DNA of 33,686 nucleotides from CAYJAD01 sp964369995 (GTDB lineage Bacteria; Desulfobacterota; Desulfovibrionia; Desulfovibrionales; Desulfovibrionaceae): contig CAYJHH010000011.1 in the NCBI GenBank assembly GCA_964369995.1, forward strand, positions 1 to 33,686, written 5' to 3'. The notes beneath the pieces were generated by a model that was given only the letters and a program-made list of their open reading frames with translations, made no database searches and was not told where the DNA came from. Made by a program: the position numbers and the translations under genes. Positions 1 through 8,473 of the stretch are shown one piece after another. Position 1 is the first letter of the stretch. Each line of letters begins with the position of its first letter.

Positions 1-316
1 CCGTTATGGGCGAACCTGTGTTTCTTGACACTTGTAGCTGTTGCTCATCAGTCAAATCTTGCACAGTGTATAATACAGCGCTAGATGCACCGCCCCCGCC
101 ACCACCGGTTGTGACGTTAACCGCTGTTGAGCCGTCGTAGGAAGTACCATCAATAGTTAACGAGTGCGGGTTGGGTAACGATGTAGGTAGCTCGCTTCTA
201 TTTACCTTAGAGTCATCTAAAGTATTAACAGCTTGCTGCAAGCTAGGTATATTTGCTGTGGCGTCAATCCCATCATCTATTGACTTACCAGTATGTTTAC
301 TTTGATAATTTGCCAT
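1..316 (-). CDS. phage tail fibre-like protein, N-terminal part (cut by window edge)
   Basis: This reading frame opens at ATG 314-316 and stays open to the window edge, giving about 105 residues. It begins MANYQSKHTGKSIDDGID and is rich in Ser, Thr and Asn, with a run of six glycines near residue 75 that looks like a flexible linker. A GGAG ribosome site (324-327) lies 7 nt before the start, and the stop of the preceding fibre gene is only 2 nt upstream, so the two genes are in one operon. Position after the collar protein and composition suggest a tail fibre or adhesin. I cannot see the receptor-binding end, so the subtype is unknown. Confidence 0.65.
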   Translation of the reverse strand, partial: MANYQSKHTGKSIDDGIDATANIPSLQQAVNTLDDSKVNRSELPTSLPNPHSLTIDGTSYDGSTAVNVTTGGGGGGASSAVLYTVQDLTDEQQLQVSRNTGSPIT

Positions 317-318
317 AA

Positions 319-1773
319 TTATTCTCCTGCAGGAACAAAAAGAAGGTTGTCAATTGTGTTAAATATTTGGCCGTCTTCCGTTGTCAATCCTTGTGATGTT
401 ATTTCACCTATGGCGACCCAAGACCCATTTTGCCGTACATATAACTTTCCATCTTTAGGGGCTTCTTCAATGCCCCCGCCTCCGCCGCCAGTAGCACTAA
501 TAACATTATTCACTATAGTAATGTTATCACCTGCTTCAAGGGTGTCTTGCTTTCCATTTTCCAATGCAGTTACAGCATTGTTAAAAGTTTCTTGGGATAC
601 AAAAATATCTCCGCTACCACCACCAGAGCTAGGCAGTTTTTCAATGTAGGCCAAAACGTAGTAAGGTGGTAAGCTTGTACCATGAGTGTGCGGGTGAGAA
701 AGCCCTGTAGGGCTTGAGTAAGGGAACGCCATAACATCATTGTAGTTACCTTGCGTGCTTTGAGCTTGGCCTGAAGTACCTATGATTATATTCCCATACG
801 CACCAGCACTATAAGGGAGTCCGCTTTGTCTACCAAAACCACTCACATGCTGGTGGTATGGCATTTGAGCTATTGTGAGGGTGGTAGCGCCTGTATCCGC
901 TGCTATTCCCGCTGTGCCACCTTGTTGCCCCTGACTCGTTCCGTCACCACCTAAGATAAATCTACCGCGACTAGGCTCATGTAAACGCCATGTAAGGTCT
1001 GGCTCTGTGCTACCTGTGGGTATGGGGTGCTTATTATCAGGACCACCGAAAGAGCCGGTAAAGGCCACCACCATGCCGGGTAGAAAAGCGGAACTTGCAA
1101 GTTCTGCTATGGAAGACAAAACTGTGTCACCTTCGGTCTGCACGCGTGCTACTTGCGTATCACCCTCAGCTTCCACACGCGCCACAGCTGCTTCCCCTGC
1201 GGCTTCACCTGCCTCAGCGGCAGACTTGGCGGCGTCATCTGCGCTTTTTTGTGCGGCTGCGGCTGAGGCAGCGGCATTATCAGCACTATTTGCAGAGTCC
1301 ATGGCGCTTTGTGCGGAGTCTTGAGCTGAGCTTACAGCAAGTGCGGTGTTATCCCGCAGATCTTGTATAAGATCTTCTGGGCTTTCAAGGCTTGTGGGTT
1401 CAAGCTTTACACTGCGCTCCACAGCTTCGCGCAGCTCTTGGCGTTCGGCTGTGGCTTTGTCTAAAGCCTCTTCAATGACAGTGGGATCAAAACGTGTGCC
1501 GGAAATAAGGTTGACGTTTTGCGTAAAGGGCATGGCGCGCAAAATGGCTATGGTGTAGCCTTCTGGCAAGGGGGCGCCATTATGCATATAGGTAATGGTG
1601 CCGCCTGTGTCGCTAAGGGCAGGTGTATAATTTGTGATGGTTGTGGTAAGGCCTTGTGTGTCGGTGATTTGTACGAGCAAGGATGCAGCATCCCACACTT
1701 TAAAGGTAAAGGGGAAGACTGTGGTTATGCCATTGCCTTGGTACACATTTTTAGAAGTATCTGTGGTGAGCAT
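319..1773 (-). CDS. tail collar / fibre protein
   Basis: A 484-residue virion appendage protein. I choose ATG 1771-1773 because AGGGGA lies 6 nt before it and the upstream gene stops 1 nt before it; the frame stays open further upstream but there it overlaps the ejection protein gene. Residues 1 to about 100 (YQGNGITTVFPFTFKVWDA) resemble the head-binding domain of T7-type fibres. Residues about 145-220 are an Ala/Ser/Asp-rich coiled region. From about 231 (PGMVVAFTGSF) there is a phage collar-like domain with two His clusters (MPYHQH near 304 and HPHTH near 360) and the ending SLPPYYVLAYIEKL common in short-tail-fibre tips. A glycine run precedes a final YVRQNGSWVAI motif typical of fibre ends. 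The likely role is attachment to the host surface. The exact receptor cannot be told. Confidence 0.8.
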   Translation of the reverse strand: MLTTDTSKNVYQGNGITTVFPFTFKVWDAASLLVQITDTQGLTTTITNYTPALSDTGGTITYMHNGAPLPEGYTIAILRAMPFTQNVNLISGTRFDPTVIEEALDKATAERQELREAVERSVKLEPTSLESPEDLIQDLRDNTALAVSSAQDSAQSAMDSANSADNAAASAAAAQKSADDAAKSAAEAGEAAGEAAVARVEAEGDTQVARVQTEGDTVLSSIAELASSAFLPGMVVAFTGSFGGPDNKHPIPTGSTEPDLTWRLHEPSRGRFILGGDGTSQGQQGGTAGIAADTGATTLTIAQMPYHQHVSGFGRQSGLPYSAGAYGNIIIGTSGQAQSTQGNYNDVMAFPYSSPTGLSHPHTHGTSLPPYYVLAYIEKLPSSGGGSGDIFVSQETFNNAVTALENGKQDTLEAGDNITIVNNVISATGGGGGGIEEAPKDGKLYVRQNGSWVAIGEITSQGLTTEDGQIFNTIDNLLFVPAGE

Positions 1774-1774
1774 A

Positions 1775-3550
1775 TTATTCCCCTGGGGAGTTGATGAGGT
1801 TAATGGTGGGCAAGCCTTGCGTGGTGTAAGATGTAGTGTCTTTGGGGGTAAACTGTGCATCTTCTGCGTATTTACCAAGGGCGTGCTCTCTGTAAGCTTT
1901 GTTTTTGGGGCTGTTCCACTCTTGCACAATCATGCTCATGGTGACATTTTCAAAGCCATTGGCTTCTAATTGGTTTTGTATTTCTAAGGCAGATTGCGGC
2001 GGTATTTGGCCAAATTCCAGACCCACCATGTTTTTTTCTGCGCCGCCATAGGCTGTTGTACGGCCTGTGATGCTGGTGGCGGTAAGCTCGCGCAGCATAT
2101 TGTCTGCATCTGGCGCGGTGATGGTTTTACCGGCATTTTTTTGCGTATCTAGCCAGAGGGAATAGGTGTACTGCAGCTCGGCTTCATCCTCTTTACTTAG
2201 GCCAAGGGCGGTGAATTTGGCTTTGGCGCGGGTAAGCGCCGTTTTGACAATGGCATTATTTTGCGCATCGTTGCCGTTTAAGCTTTCCCAAATTTTTTCT
2301 AATTTATCCATATCATCATTGGTGAGTTTTCTTTCTTGCATGGCCTCGCGCAAATGGGCGCGGGAGGTAAAGTTTGGTAAGGAGTCTTCTATGATGCGCA
2401 GGTCGTATAAGTCGCTTGTGCTTTCGCCTGCGTCCATTTTCTTTTGTACAAAGGCTTTGCCCTCGGCAGAAAGCGCCGTGTTGTTTTGCAAAGCCGCTTG
2501 TTGTTCTGAGTAGGTACTATTGCCAAATTCATCCCAAAAAAGTTTGATTTCCCTGTCATCTGTGGCGTCTTGTTTGTCTTTGAGTATTGCAGCGTCTTTT
2601 TCATACAAAGTGTGCATTTTTGCCCGCATGACGGGGTCTTTAATGTTTTCTATATACTCCATGGCGGCTAGGGGGCGGTCTGCCGTATCCAGTATGTTGA
2701 GGGATTCTTGCAAGGCCGTGTACTGGGCAAGGACTTCGGCATTTTGTTTGGCCACTTGGCTTTTGGCCTGAGCGGTGAGGGCTTTGCGGTTTAGGGCATC
2801 TTGCATATTCATAATGCGCATTTGCATGACGGGGGCATTATCGCCCAGTTTGTGCTTAAGCTCGCCAAAAAGATTTGAGGCTGTGCCAATATCCTCATTG
2901 GCCAGGGCTTGGTTTATGAGCTGGCCTGCATCTTCTGCCTCCCACCCGGCAAGGGTGGCGGTGTGATCGCGCCCCGGCATAAAGGTGTTTAGAGCGGCGG
3001 TGAGGTTATTGCGGCTGTCGGAAATGGCGCCATAGTCCCCCGGTCTTGCGGCAATGAGCTGCTGATGGGTTACGCGCATGCCTTTAAGCACATCTTGCTG
3101 ATAAAGCTGATTTTGCGCGCGGCTGTACTGGGTGCCGCGGGCAAAGGCGCCGGCAGACTCACGCCCTGAGCGCAGCTGAAACTCCTGCAGGCCAATGCCG
3201 GAAAGATCTTTACCAAGCTCCTCGCTGCGTTTTTTGGCAAAGTCTTGGTAGGCTATGGCGGCATCGGCAGCGCTTCGGCCTTGATTGGACTCGCTCCAAG
3301 AGGCTTCAAACTCTAGCATATCTTGCTGCAGCTGGGTGTAAGCGGCAAAGCCATCGGCCTGCAGGCGGCGCTTATTTTCTTTGGCAACTACTTGCGCCAG
3401 TTGTAAGCCGGCGGTGATGGCCGTTTGCACATTTTGGGCATTTTGCCTTGCCGCAAGGCCAATGCCCGGCAAGTTGCCGCTGATGGTGCGACTGCCGATA
3501 TTGCCCACTTGCGCCGCGCCGCTTTTGTTTTGGTAAATGCTTATGGCCAT
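1775..3550 (-). CDS. internal virion / DNA ejection protein
   Basis: A 591-residue, Gln- and Ala-rich, mostly helical protein without signal peptide or clear membrane segment. It starts at ATG 3548-3550 behind AAGGGA. It sits between a gp14-like internal virion protein and the fibre genes, the place where T7/BPP-1-type podophages keep large internal core proteins that leave the capsid with the DNA and extend the short tail through the cell envelope. I see no lytic transglycosylase motif, so it is more likely a structural ejection protein than the murein-cleaving one. The name rests on position, length and composition rather than on a motif. Confidence 0.6.
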   Translation of the reverse strand: MAISIYQNKSGAAQVGNIGSRTISGNLPGIGLAARQNAQNVQTAITAGLQLAQVVAKENKRRLQADGFAAYTQLQQDMLEFEASWSESNQGRSAADAAIAYQDFAKKRSEELGKDLSGIGLQEFQLRSGRESAGAFARGTQYSRAQNQLYQQDVLKGMRVTHQQLIAARPGDYGAISDSRNNLTAALNTFMPGRDHTATLAGWEAEDAGQLINQALANEDIGTASNLFGELKHKLGDNAPVMQMRIMNMQDALNRKALTAQAKSQVAKQNAEVLAQYTALQESLNILDTADRPLAAMEYIENIKDPVMRAKMHTLYEKDAAILKDKQDATDDREIKLFWDEFGNSTYSEQQAALQNNTALSAEGKAFVQKKMDAGESTSDLYDLRIIEDSLPNFTSRAHLREAMQERKLTNDDMDKLEKIWESLNGNDAQNNAIVKTALTRAKAKFTALGLSKEDEAELQYTYSLWLDTQKNAGKTITAPDADNMLRELTATSITGRTTAYGGAEKNMVGLEFGQIPPQSALEIQNQLEANGFENVTMSMIVQEWNSPKNKAYREHALGKYAEDAQFTPKDTTSYTTQGLPTINLINSPGE

Positions 3551-3553
3551 GGT

Positions 3554-4183
3554 TTATCCCTTATAGGTGTTCACTATGGTGGTGGGGTTGGTGGCTGTGA
3601 GGGCTTTTTTTGTGGTGGCGCTGCTGCTGCCAAAAGTACCCCCTGCGGCGGAATACATGCTCATGCCTGTGCTTAAGCCTGTGAGGCCTGCGGTGAGCAG
3701 TGAGGGGCCTAGGGAGTTTGAAGTGGAGTCCATAAACGAGGCCTCATAGCCCATTTGGTCTGCTTGGTATTCAAAGCTTCGAGCCTGTTCTTCTGCTTCC
3801 CATGCGGCAAGGTCTTTTTGGTATTCATTCCAGGCGATGTCATCGGCGTATCTATTGATATTACCTTCGAGAGCGGCGGCGGCAGAACCTGAAGAAATAT
3901 CTACATTGCCGGCGGCTAAAAGGTTTAAGTTTTGGCCTTGCTCAAAATAGAATTCATCGCGGATTTCATCTTGCTCGCGCTGAATATTTTCTTGCGCCAC
4001 CACGCCTTTTTGGCGGGCAATATCTGCTTGCTGCTGAGCGGCAATGGCATTGTTGCGGTTAACGGCGGCTTGGTACTCTAGTTGGGCTTTTTGTTGCTCT
4101 GCCTGGGCAGAGGATGATGCATACGTACCCACAGCAGAAACCACGGCTGTGACTACTGCGGCGATGGCGGCTCCGTATCCCAT
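3554..4183 (-). CDS. T7 gp14-like internal virion protein
   Basis: A 209-residue protein starting at ATG 4181-4183 behind a strong AGGAGG. Residues 1-25 form an Ala/Val-rich hydrophobic segment (AAIAAVVTAVVSAVGTYA). Then comes a long Gln/Ala/Glu-rich helix (residues about 28-140, with QQQADIARQKG), and a Gly/Ser/Ala-rich hydrophobic tail. This layout is that of the podovirus internal virion protein gp14, which inserts in the outer membrane during DNA ejection. Its ATG overlaps the stop codon of tail protein B by one base, so translation is probably coupled. Confidence 0.72.
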   Translation of the reverse strand: MGYGAAIAAVVTAVVSAVGTYASSSAQAEQQKAQLEYQAAVNRNNAIAAQQQADIARQKGVVAQENIQREQDEIRDEFYFEQGQNLNLLAAGNVDISSGSAAAALEGNINRYADDIAWNEYQKDLAAWEAEEQARSFEYQADQMGYEASFMDSTSNSLGPSLLTAGLTGLSTGMSMYSAAGGTFGSSSATTKKALTATNPTTIVNTYKG

Positions 4184-6249
4184 TATAAACCTCCTTTTTC
4201 GCTTGCTACTTCCATAAGCTGACCAATGGCCAATATGGTAAGGGGCGCAGCTTCGCGGCTTACAAGGTAAATATCTTGCACATTAAAACCTGCGCCAAGG
4301 GGTATTTTAAAAATGCTGTCTTCGTAAAAGTCTGGCTGTGTATTGGTTTGCGGGTTTAGGGTTCTGTCGCCAAGGTCGTACAGATTTTCTAGGTCAAAAC
4401 CGTAAGAAAAGGCTAAGCTTTTGTGGGTATGCACGTTCATATGTACGGTTTTGCTTTGCATTAAAAGGGAATGGCCGTTTTGGGTTTGAGTGTGCGGGGT
4501 AACGGGTACAAGGGTACTGTTGTAACTAAGCCCCACGGTGATGGTGGAGGCCGGGTATGGCAAAGGGTATGTGCCATTAACTACTGTTTGCTGCGGTACA
4601 TTGGCGCCATCGGCAAAGGCTATGGCCTGCATGCCTTCTAAATGCTGCAAACCTTGCACCAGATCCGCGGGCTGCCCTGCATAACTAAGCGAGGCATCGC
4701 AAAAAACGGCGCTTGCATAGTTTGTATCAAAAAAAGGGCTTAGGCGCTCGATGTATACTTGGCCATTTCTGCGTACCAAAAACCATACGGCGTCATCGGG
4801 CGTTCCCGGCAAGGAGATAACATCTTCAAAAGTGCCCTCGGTGCTGTGGCGATGCCAGGCTACGACCTCTTGCTCACGCATGAGGGTAAGCCCTACCAGA
4901 GCGCCATCGGTGAGTACCATCCAAATAATGGAATGCGGCACTTGCTGCAAAGCCCAAGAATTAATGTCTTTGTCTTTAAGTATATGCGGAGCAAGGAGTG
5001 AGAGGTCTTGCCCTAGCATTTTGTCTGCCTGAAAATTATAGGCAATTTGGCGCACGGAGGCGCAACCGCGCTGCACAAAAACGATGCCGCTATCCATGGT
5101 GAGGGCAGGGAGTTTTTTGGAACCTATGTTGGTTTGCGGCACAAAGGCTAAATCTAGCGGAGAAAGGGCCGTGCCTTCGCTGGGCTCAAGGCTCCATTCA
5201 TTGCCCTCGGTGCCTATCATAAGGCCTGTGGCATCGGGCTCTACCCACTGAATGCGGTTGGCCTGTTTGGCGGCAAGGGTGGCTTCTATGGCGTCATCGG
5301 GTTTAGGCGGTGTGGAGCCTGAAAAATTTTCGAACTCTGCGGTTTTGCTAAGGTATACCGTCATGGGTTTGGCGGCGGGGGCGGCAAAACCAAGGCGCTG
5401 CTCATGAAAAAAGGCTATGGCGGGGTAATTCTCAGCAAAGGGGTTTTGCCATTCTGGCGGGGTGTCGTCACTGTCTACTTCGCTATTTATATCGTCAAAG
5501 CTGGTATCTACGGTGGTGCCTATAAAAGCGTGGGTACCGCCGTATTTTTTGTAAATGCGGTATTGCAAGGCGCCAGCTACGGCAGGCCAAGCAATGCGTA
5601 TAAAATAGGTTTGGCTAAGCGAGCTGGCATAAATACTATAAGGGCTTGTGGGGGCGGATTCTTCGCCCGTTTGTGCGCTTATGGCGGTGACCACATAGGA
5701 ATATGTTTTGCTGCCGCTGCCGGGAGTGTTGCCCACAGCCGTTAAGCTTAGGTATGCCGGGGCGGCTATACTTGGCAGTAGTTGTAAGGCTTCATAGCGC
5801 CAATCATCATCGGCGTAGCGCATGATTTTTGCCGGGGGGTAATTTGAGTGTGCCACATAGATGACATCGGCACTTTGGGCAAAGGAAAGTTCTTTTACAT
5901 GCTCTGCTGTATAGGGTAAGGAAAGCTCAAAGGGGGCGCCGTTTTTATATACCAATGTGGCGTTGGGCAACCACACGCGCATATATTTATCCCCCAGCTC
6001 CAGCACGCGGCCTTGTACTTCGCTAAAGATAAAGGGGCGTAAGGTGGTATGCCCTGTTTTGGCTGCAGGGTTTTTGACAAGCCCCACAAATTGCGTACCC
6101 GGGCGGCGAGTAACCCCGCCTTGGGGAATGGGGACAAAATTTTCCATGACTTTGCAGCCCGTTTGATAGCGCGGCAAATCTACACGGCTAAGCACCAGTG
6201 GGTCTAGCTCGCCGCCGTTGAAGGCATTTTTTATGGCGTAAAAGTGCAT
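4183..6249 (-). CDS. podovirus tail tubular protein B-like (nozzle)
   Basis: A 688-residue tail protein. The start, FNGGELDPLVLSRVDLPRY followed by NFVPIPQGGVTRRPGTQFVG, is the typical opening of podophage tail-nozzle proteins of the T7 gp12 functional class, especially as found in BPP-1-like phages. The rest is beta-rich with a fibronectin-like stretch near residues 160-250 (SLTAVGNTPGSGSKTYSYVV). Its ATG follows the stop of the adaptor gene directly, with GAGGGG as ribosome site. It is expected to form the distal tube below the gp11-like ring. The family assignment is strong. Confidence 0.85.
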   Translation of the reverse strand: MHFYAIKNAFNGGELDPLVLSRVDLPRYQTGCKVMENFVPIPQGGVTRRPGTQFVGLVKNPAAKTGHTTLRPFIFSEVQGRVLELGDKYMRVWLPNATLVYKNGAPFELSLPYTAEHVKELSFAQSADVIYVAHSNYPPAKIMRYADDDWRYEALQLLPSIAAPAYLSLTAVGNTPGSGSKTYSYVVTAISAQTGEESAPTSPYSIYASSLSQTYFIRIAWPAVAGALQYRIYKKYGGTHAFIGTTVDTSFDDINSEVDSDDTPPEWQNPFAENYPAIAFFHEQRLGFAAPAAKPMTVYLSKTAEFENFSGSTPPKPDDAIEATLAAKQANRIQWVEPDATGLMIGTEGNEWSLEPSEGTALSPLDLAFVPQTNIGSKKLPALTMDSGIVFVQRGCASVRQIAYNFQADKMLGQDLSLLAPHILKDKDINSWALQQVPHSIIWMVLTDGALVGLTLMREQEVVAWHRHSTEGTFEDVISLPGTPDDAVWFLVRRNGQVYIERLSPFFDTNYASAVFCDASLSYAGQPADLVQGLQHLEGMQAIAFADGANVPQQTVVNGTYPLPYPASTITVGLSYNSTLVPVTPHTQTQNGHSLLMQSKTVHMNVHTHKSLAFSYGFDLENLYDLGDRTLNPQTNTQPDFYEDSIFKIPLGAGFNVQDIYLVSREAAPLTILAIGQLMEVASEKGGL

Positions 6250-6822
6250 TTAGCCCCTCGCGTTTAAAAGGTCTGAGTTTTCGAGTTCATCGGGTTCTGT
6301 GGTATTATCTGCGCGTTCGTCTGTCGTTTGGGCGTATTCTAGCTCCATGTAATACATTTGCATGAGCTCTGTTTGTTTTGCGCTGCTTTGGGCTATGAGC
6401 GGCGCGCCTTCTGCGGCTAGGCGCAGCACAAGCACTTGGACAAAGTCCGGCGGGAAAATATCTGTTGTTGGCCTTGCGATGTAGCGCAGTAAGGGGTTTT
6501 GCTCATTGGTGCAAATAAGGTTGCCCACAAGGCTAAATTCCACAGGGGGGGTGTTTAAACTTTGGCGTACATCTACAATGCGCAAAAGACCTAAAGGCTC
6601 GGCAAAGGCATAGGCATAACCCGGGGGAGCCTTTTGCACCAAGGCAAGGCCGGTGACAAAATGCATGGCAAAAGACCAGTTATGAGCACGCAGGCATAAA
6701 TCAAGCACATGGTCGTACATGGCATCCAGTAAAGAAGCTTGGGGGACAGATTGCCCGTGCATAAGTACAGGTGCTATGCCAAGCTTGGTTAAGGCTAGCT
6801 GTATATGTGTGGTGCGGCTCAT
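6250..6822 (-). CDS. tail tubular protein A-like head-tail adaptor
   Basis: A 190-residue protein whose N-terminal half matches the T7 gp11 / podovirus adaptor pattern: short N-terminal helix (HIQLALTKLG), a helix with ASLLDAMYDHVLDLCLRAHN followed by WSFA, then a beta-strand region about LLRIVDVR. Such proteins form a 12-fold ring between portal and nozzle. It lies directly before the nozzle gene, as in T7-type phages. The C-terminus is acidic (TEPDELENSDLLNARG). It starts at ATG 6820-6822 with AGGAT as ribosome site. Confidence 0.75.
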   Translation of the reverse strand: MSRTTHIQLALTKLGIAPVLMHGQSVPQASLLDAMYDHVLDLCLRAHNWSFAMHFVTGLALVQKAPPGYAYAFAEPLGLLRIVDVRQSLNTPPVEFSLVGNLICTNEQNPLLRYIARPTTDIFPPDFVQVLVLRLAAEGAPLIAQSSAKQTELMQMYYMELEYAQTTDERADNTTEPDELENSDLLNARG

Positions 6823-6839
6823 AAGTATCCTTTGTTTAT

Positions 6840-6866
6840 GGGGGCTTTTTACGCCCCCTTTTTTTT
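6840..6866 (+). terminator. hairpin plus T-run reading on the + strand
   Basis: GGGGGC (6840-6845), a 7-nt loop, GCCCCC (6853-6858) and then eight T. This is a classic intrinsic terminator, but it is oriented for + strand transcripts while all nearby genes run on the - strand. On the - strand the hairpin lacks a U-run after it, so it should not stop the late operon. Confidence 0.6.
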
Positions 6867-6885
6867 GATGTGGGCTTGGCCTAGC

Positions 6886-7104
6886 TTATTTTTCTTGCCC
6901 TTCTTTGGCGGTGGGCTTGGCCTGCTCCGGTTCCTGCTCCGGTTCCTGCTGCGGCGCCTGCTCAGGATTCTGTTTTGGGTCTTGGTTTAGGGCTTTCCAA
7001 GAACCTTGGTGGGCGCATTCCTCTGGCAGCTCATACACTTGCCCTACGGTGGCCAGGCCTCCAGTGGGTAGTGAGGTGCGCTGTGTGCAAAGATATTGTG
7101 GCAT
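6886..7104 (-). CDS. small unknown virion-region protein with Pro-Glu-Gln repeat tail
   Basis: A 72-residue protein with an excellent ribosome site (AGGAGG, 4 nt before ATG 7102-7104). Residues 1-38 are compact and include LATVGQVYELPEECA, a pattern seen in small proteins coded beside capsid genes. Residues about 43-63 are a low-complexity tail built of PEQ/QEPEQ units, matched in DNA by imperfect repeats around 6925-6970. It lies between the cement protein and the tail adaptor, so a minor head role is possible. I do not recognise the family. Confidence 0.6.
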   Translation of the reverse strand: MPQYLCTQRTSLPTGGLATVGQVYELPEECAHQGSWKALNQDPKQNPEQAPQQEPEQEPEQAKPTAKEGQEK

Positions 7105-7114
7105 AAAACCTCCT

Positions 7115-7525
7115 TTAGCGGGCTAAGTAGTCAAGGTAGAGGTCAAAGGTGCCGGCAGCGCTGGCGGCGCTGGTTAAGCGGATTTTGACAAAGTTTTTGC
7201 AGTCCGGCAGGACGATTTGCAAAAGGTCTTCTCCATCGGCATAGGTGGCGCCGCCGCTGGGGGCGGTAAGAGTTACGCCGGGCATGGTTTTGTGGATGGC
7301 GTAGGTGCCATCTTTGGTGTCGCTTTCGAAAATATCTACGGTGATTTTGGCGGCGGCGGGCAAGGTAACCTTACCTGCAGCCGAAACAATGAGAGATTGC
7401 GAGCCAAGGTGCTTGCCCACGCGCAGGGCGTTTTCTCCCGTGGGAGAGCCGCTGGCGGCAAGGGTGAGGCCTTTTTCGAAGTATTGATCTGCATAGCGGG
7501 TGCGTTTGTTATAGCCAAAGGACAT
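7115..7525 (-). CDS. Bbp16-like capsid cement protein
   Basis: A 136-residue beta-rich protein coded just after the coat protein. It begins with MSFGYNKRTRYADQYFEKGL and contains a long run of short strands (VDIFESDTKDGTYAI, LLQIVLPDCKNFVKIRL), compatible with the jelly-roll cement protein of Bordetella phage BPP-1 (Bbp16 family). That protein sits on the capsid surface and stabilises it. The ribosome site is AGGAGG, 6 nt before ATG 7523-7525. The call rests on length, fold-like pattern and position. Confidence 0.68.
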   Translation of the reverse strand: MSFGYNKRTRYADQYFEKGLTLAASGSPTGENALRVGKHLGSQSLIVSAAGKVTLPAAAKITVDIFESDTKDGTYAIHKTMPGVTLTAPSGGATYADGEDLLQIVLPDCKNFVKIRLTSAASAAGTFDLYLDYLAR

Positions 7526-7535
7526 AAAAAGCCTC

Positions 7536-8462
7536 CTAAATTTTGGTTTCGTTGTTGGTGAGTACGTTATAGCTTTTGATAAGCGGGATATCGTTAAAGC
7601 TTTTGATTTCTGTGGAGAGGTTCATGGTGGCGGAGTCCACCTCAAGCTTATTGCTTTTCATGGAGCCAAAGACCATGGTGGCGGTAAAGGGGTTGCACAC
7701 GATGCGGGTATCTGCTGCGGTGGCACGTACCATGGTGAGGGCTTTGGCCATGTCTAAAAGGTCCGGCAAGGCAGAGGCGCTGATGTTGATGATGGCAGCT
7801 ACGGTGCGCTTGGCATCAAGCAATTGCCAGCCAAACTCCCCATGATAGGTGACGCCGTGGCCTACCACGCCCGGCATGGAGCGCAAGTGGTATTGGCCGC
7901 CGCCATTTAGGGGGGTGACTTTTAAAAGGCGCCCGCTGTCAAATTGGGTGGGATTATAAATGCCGACGTTGGAGTCTTCGTCATAGCGGGTAATGATGAT
8001 GCTGGAGAGGCCTGTGTTTTCTCCGCTGGCGGCGGTGCCGCCCATGTCTACCACATTGCCAGCATTTACTGCTGCGAGCAGCCAGTAGTCGTAGTACAGG
8101 CGGCTTTCGGTATCCATGCCGGCTTGCTTTAAAAGTTTGTCTTGGCGGCGGCTAAAGTATTCTGCGGGGCCGCCCATTTTGTTGGATTTGGTGACGGGAA
8201 CTTCTAGCTCGCCGCCCATGATGGACACATGGGTTTGCACAAGGTCTGTATCTACGGTCATTTGCGGAAAAGGTGCATTGCCTTCCACAAAGCCTGGGCC
8301 TTCGATGCCACTGACAACTTCTGCTGTGTTCCAGCCGCCGTGGGTGGCGGCTGTCCATTTGACGTCATCTAAAATGGGCGCTTTTTCGGTTAAGCTGTCC
8401 ACCATGCCGGGTTGTTTTTTGGCATGTTCTGCGGCGATTTCTTTCAATGTGTTCATGGCCAT
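7536..8462 (-). CDS. major capsid (coat) protein, BPP-1 type
   Basis: A 308-residue protein lying between scaffold and cement genes. Features of podovirus coat proteins with the HK97 fold: N-terminal helix (TLKEIAAEHAKKQPG), a segment GGELEVPVTKSNKMGGP, helix with EYFSRRQDKLLKQAGMDTES, the stretch SSIIITRYDEDSNVGIYNP that parallels a conserved part of BPP-1-like coats, and late residues ADTRIVCNPFTATMVF. There is no sign of an N-terminal protease-cleaved delta domain, which fits a separate scaffold. It starts at ATG 8460-8462; a second ATG two codons later is also possible. Confidence 0.82.
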   Translation of the reverse strand: MAMNTLKEIAAEHAKKQPGMVDSLTEKAPILDDVKWTAATHGGWNTAEVVSGIEGPGFVEGNAPFPQMTVDTDLVQTHVSIMGGELEVPVTKSNKMGGPAEYFSRRQDKLLKQAGMDTESRLYYDYWLLAAVNAGNVVDMGGTAASGENTGLSSIIITRYDEDSNVGIYNPTQFDSGRLLKVTPLNGGGQYHLRSMPGVVGHGVTYHGEFGWQLLDAKRTVAAIINISASALPDLLDMAKALTMVRATAADTRIVCNPFTATMVFGSMKSNKLEVDSATMNLSTEIKSFNDIPLIKSYNVLTNNETKI

Positions 8463-8473
8463 GGGGTATACTC

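Noticed and set aside
6905..6975. Tandem repeat GGTTCCTGCTCC as possible mobile repeat or CRISPR
   Set aside because: Only short imperfect units in frame, coding the Pro-Glu-Gln tail of a small protein; no spacers.
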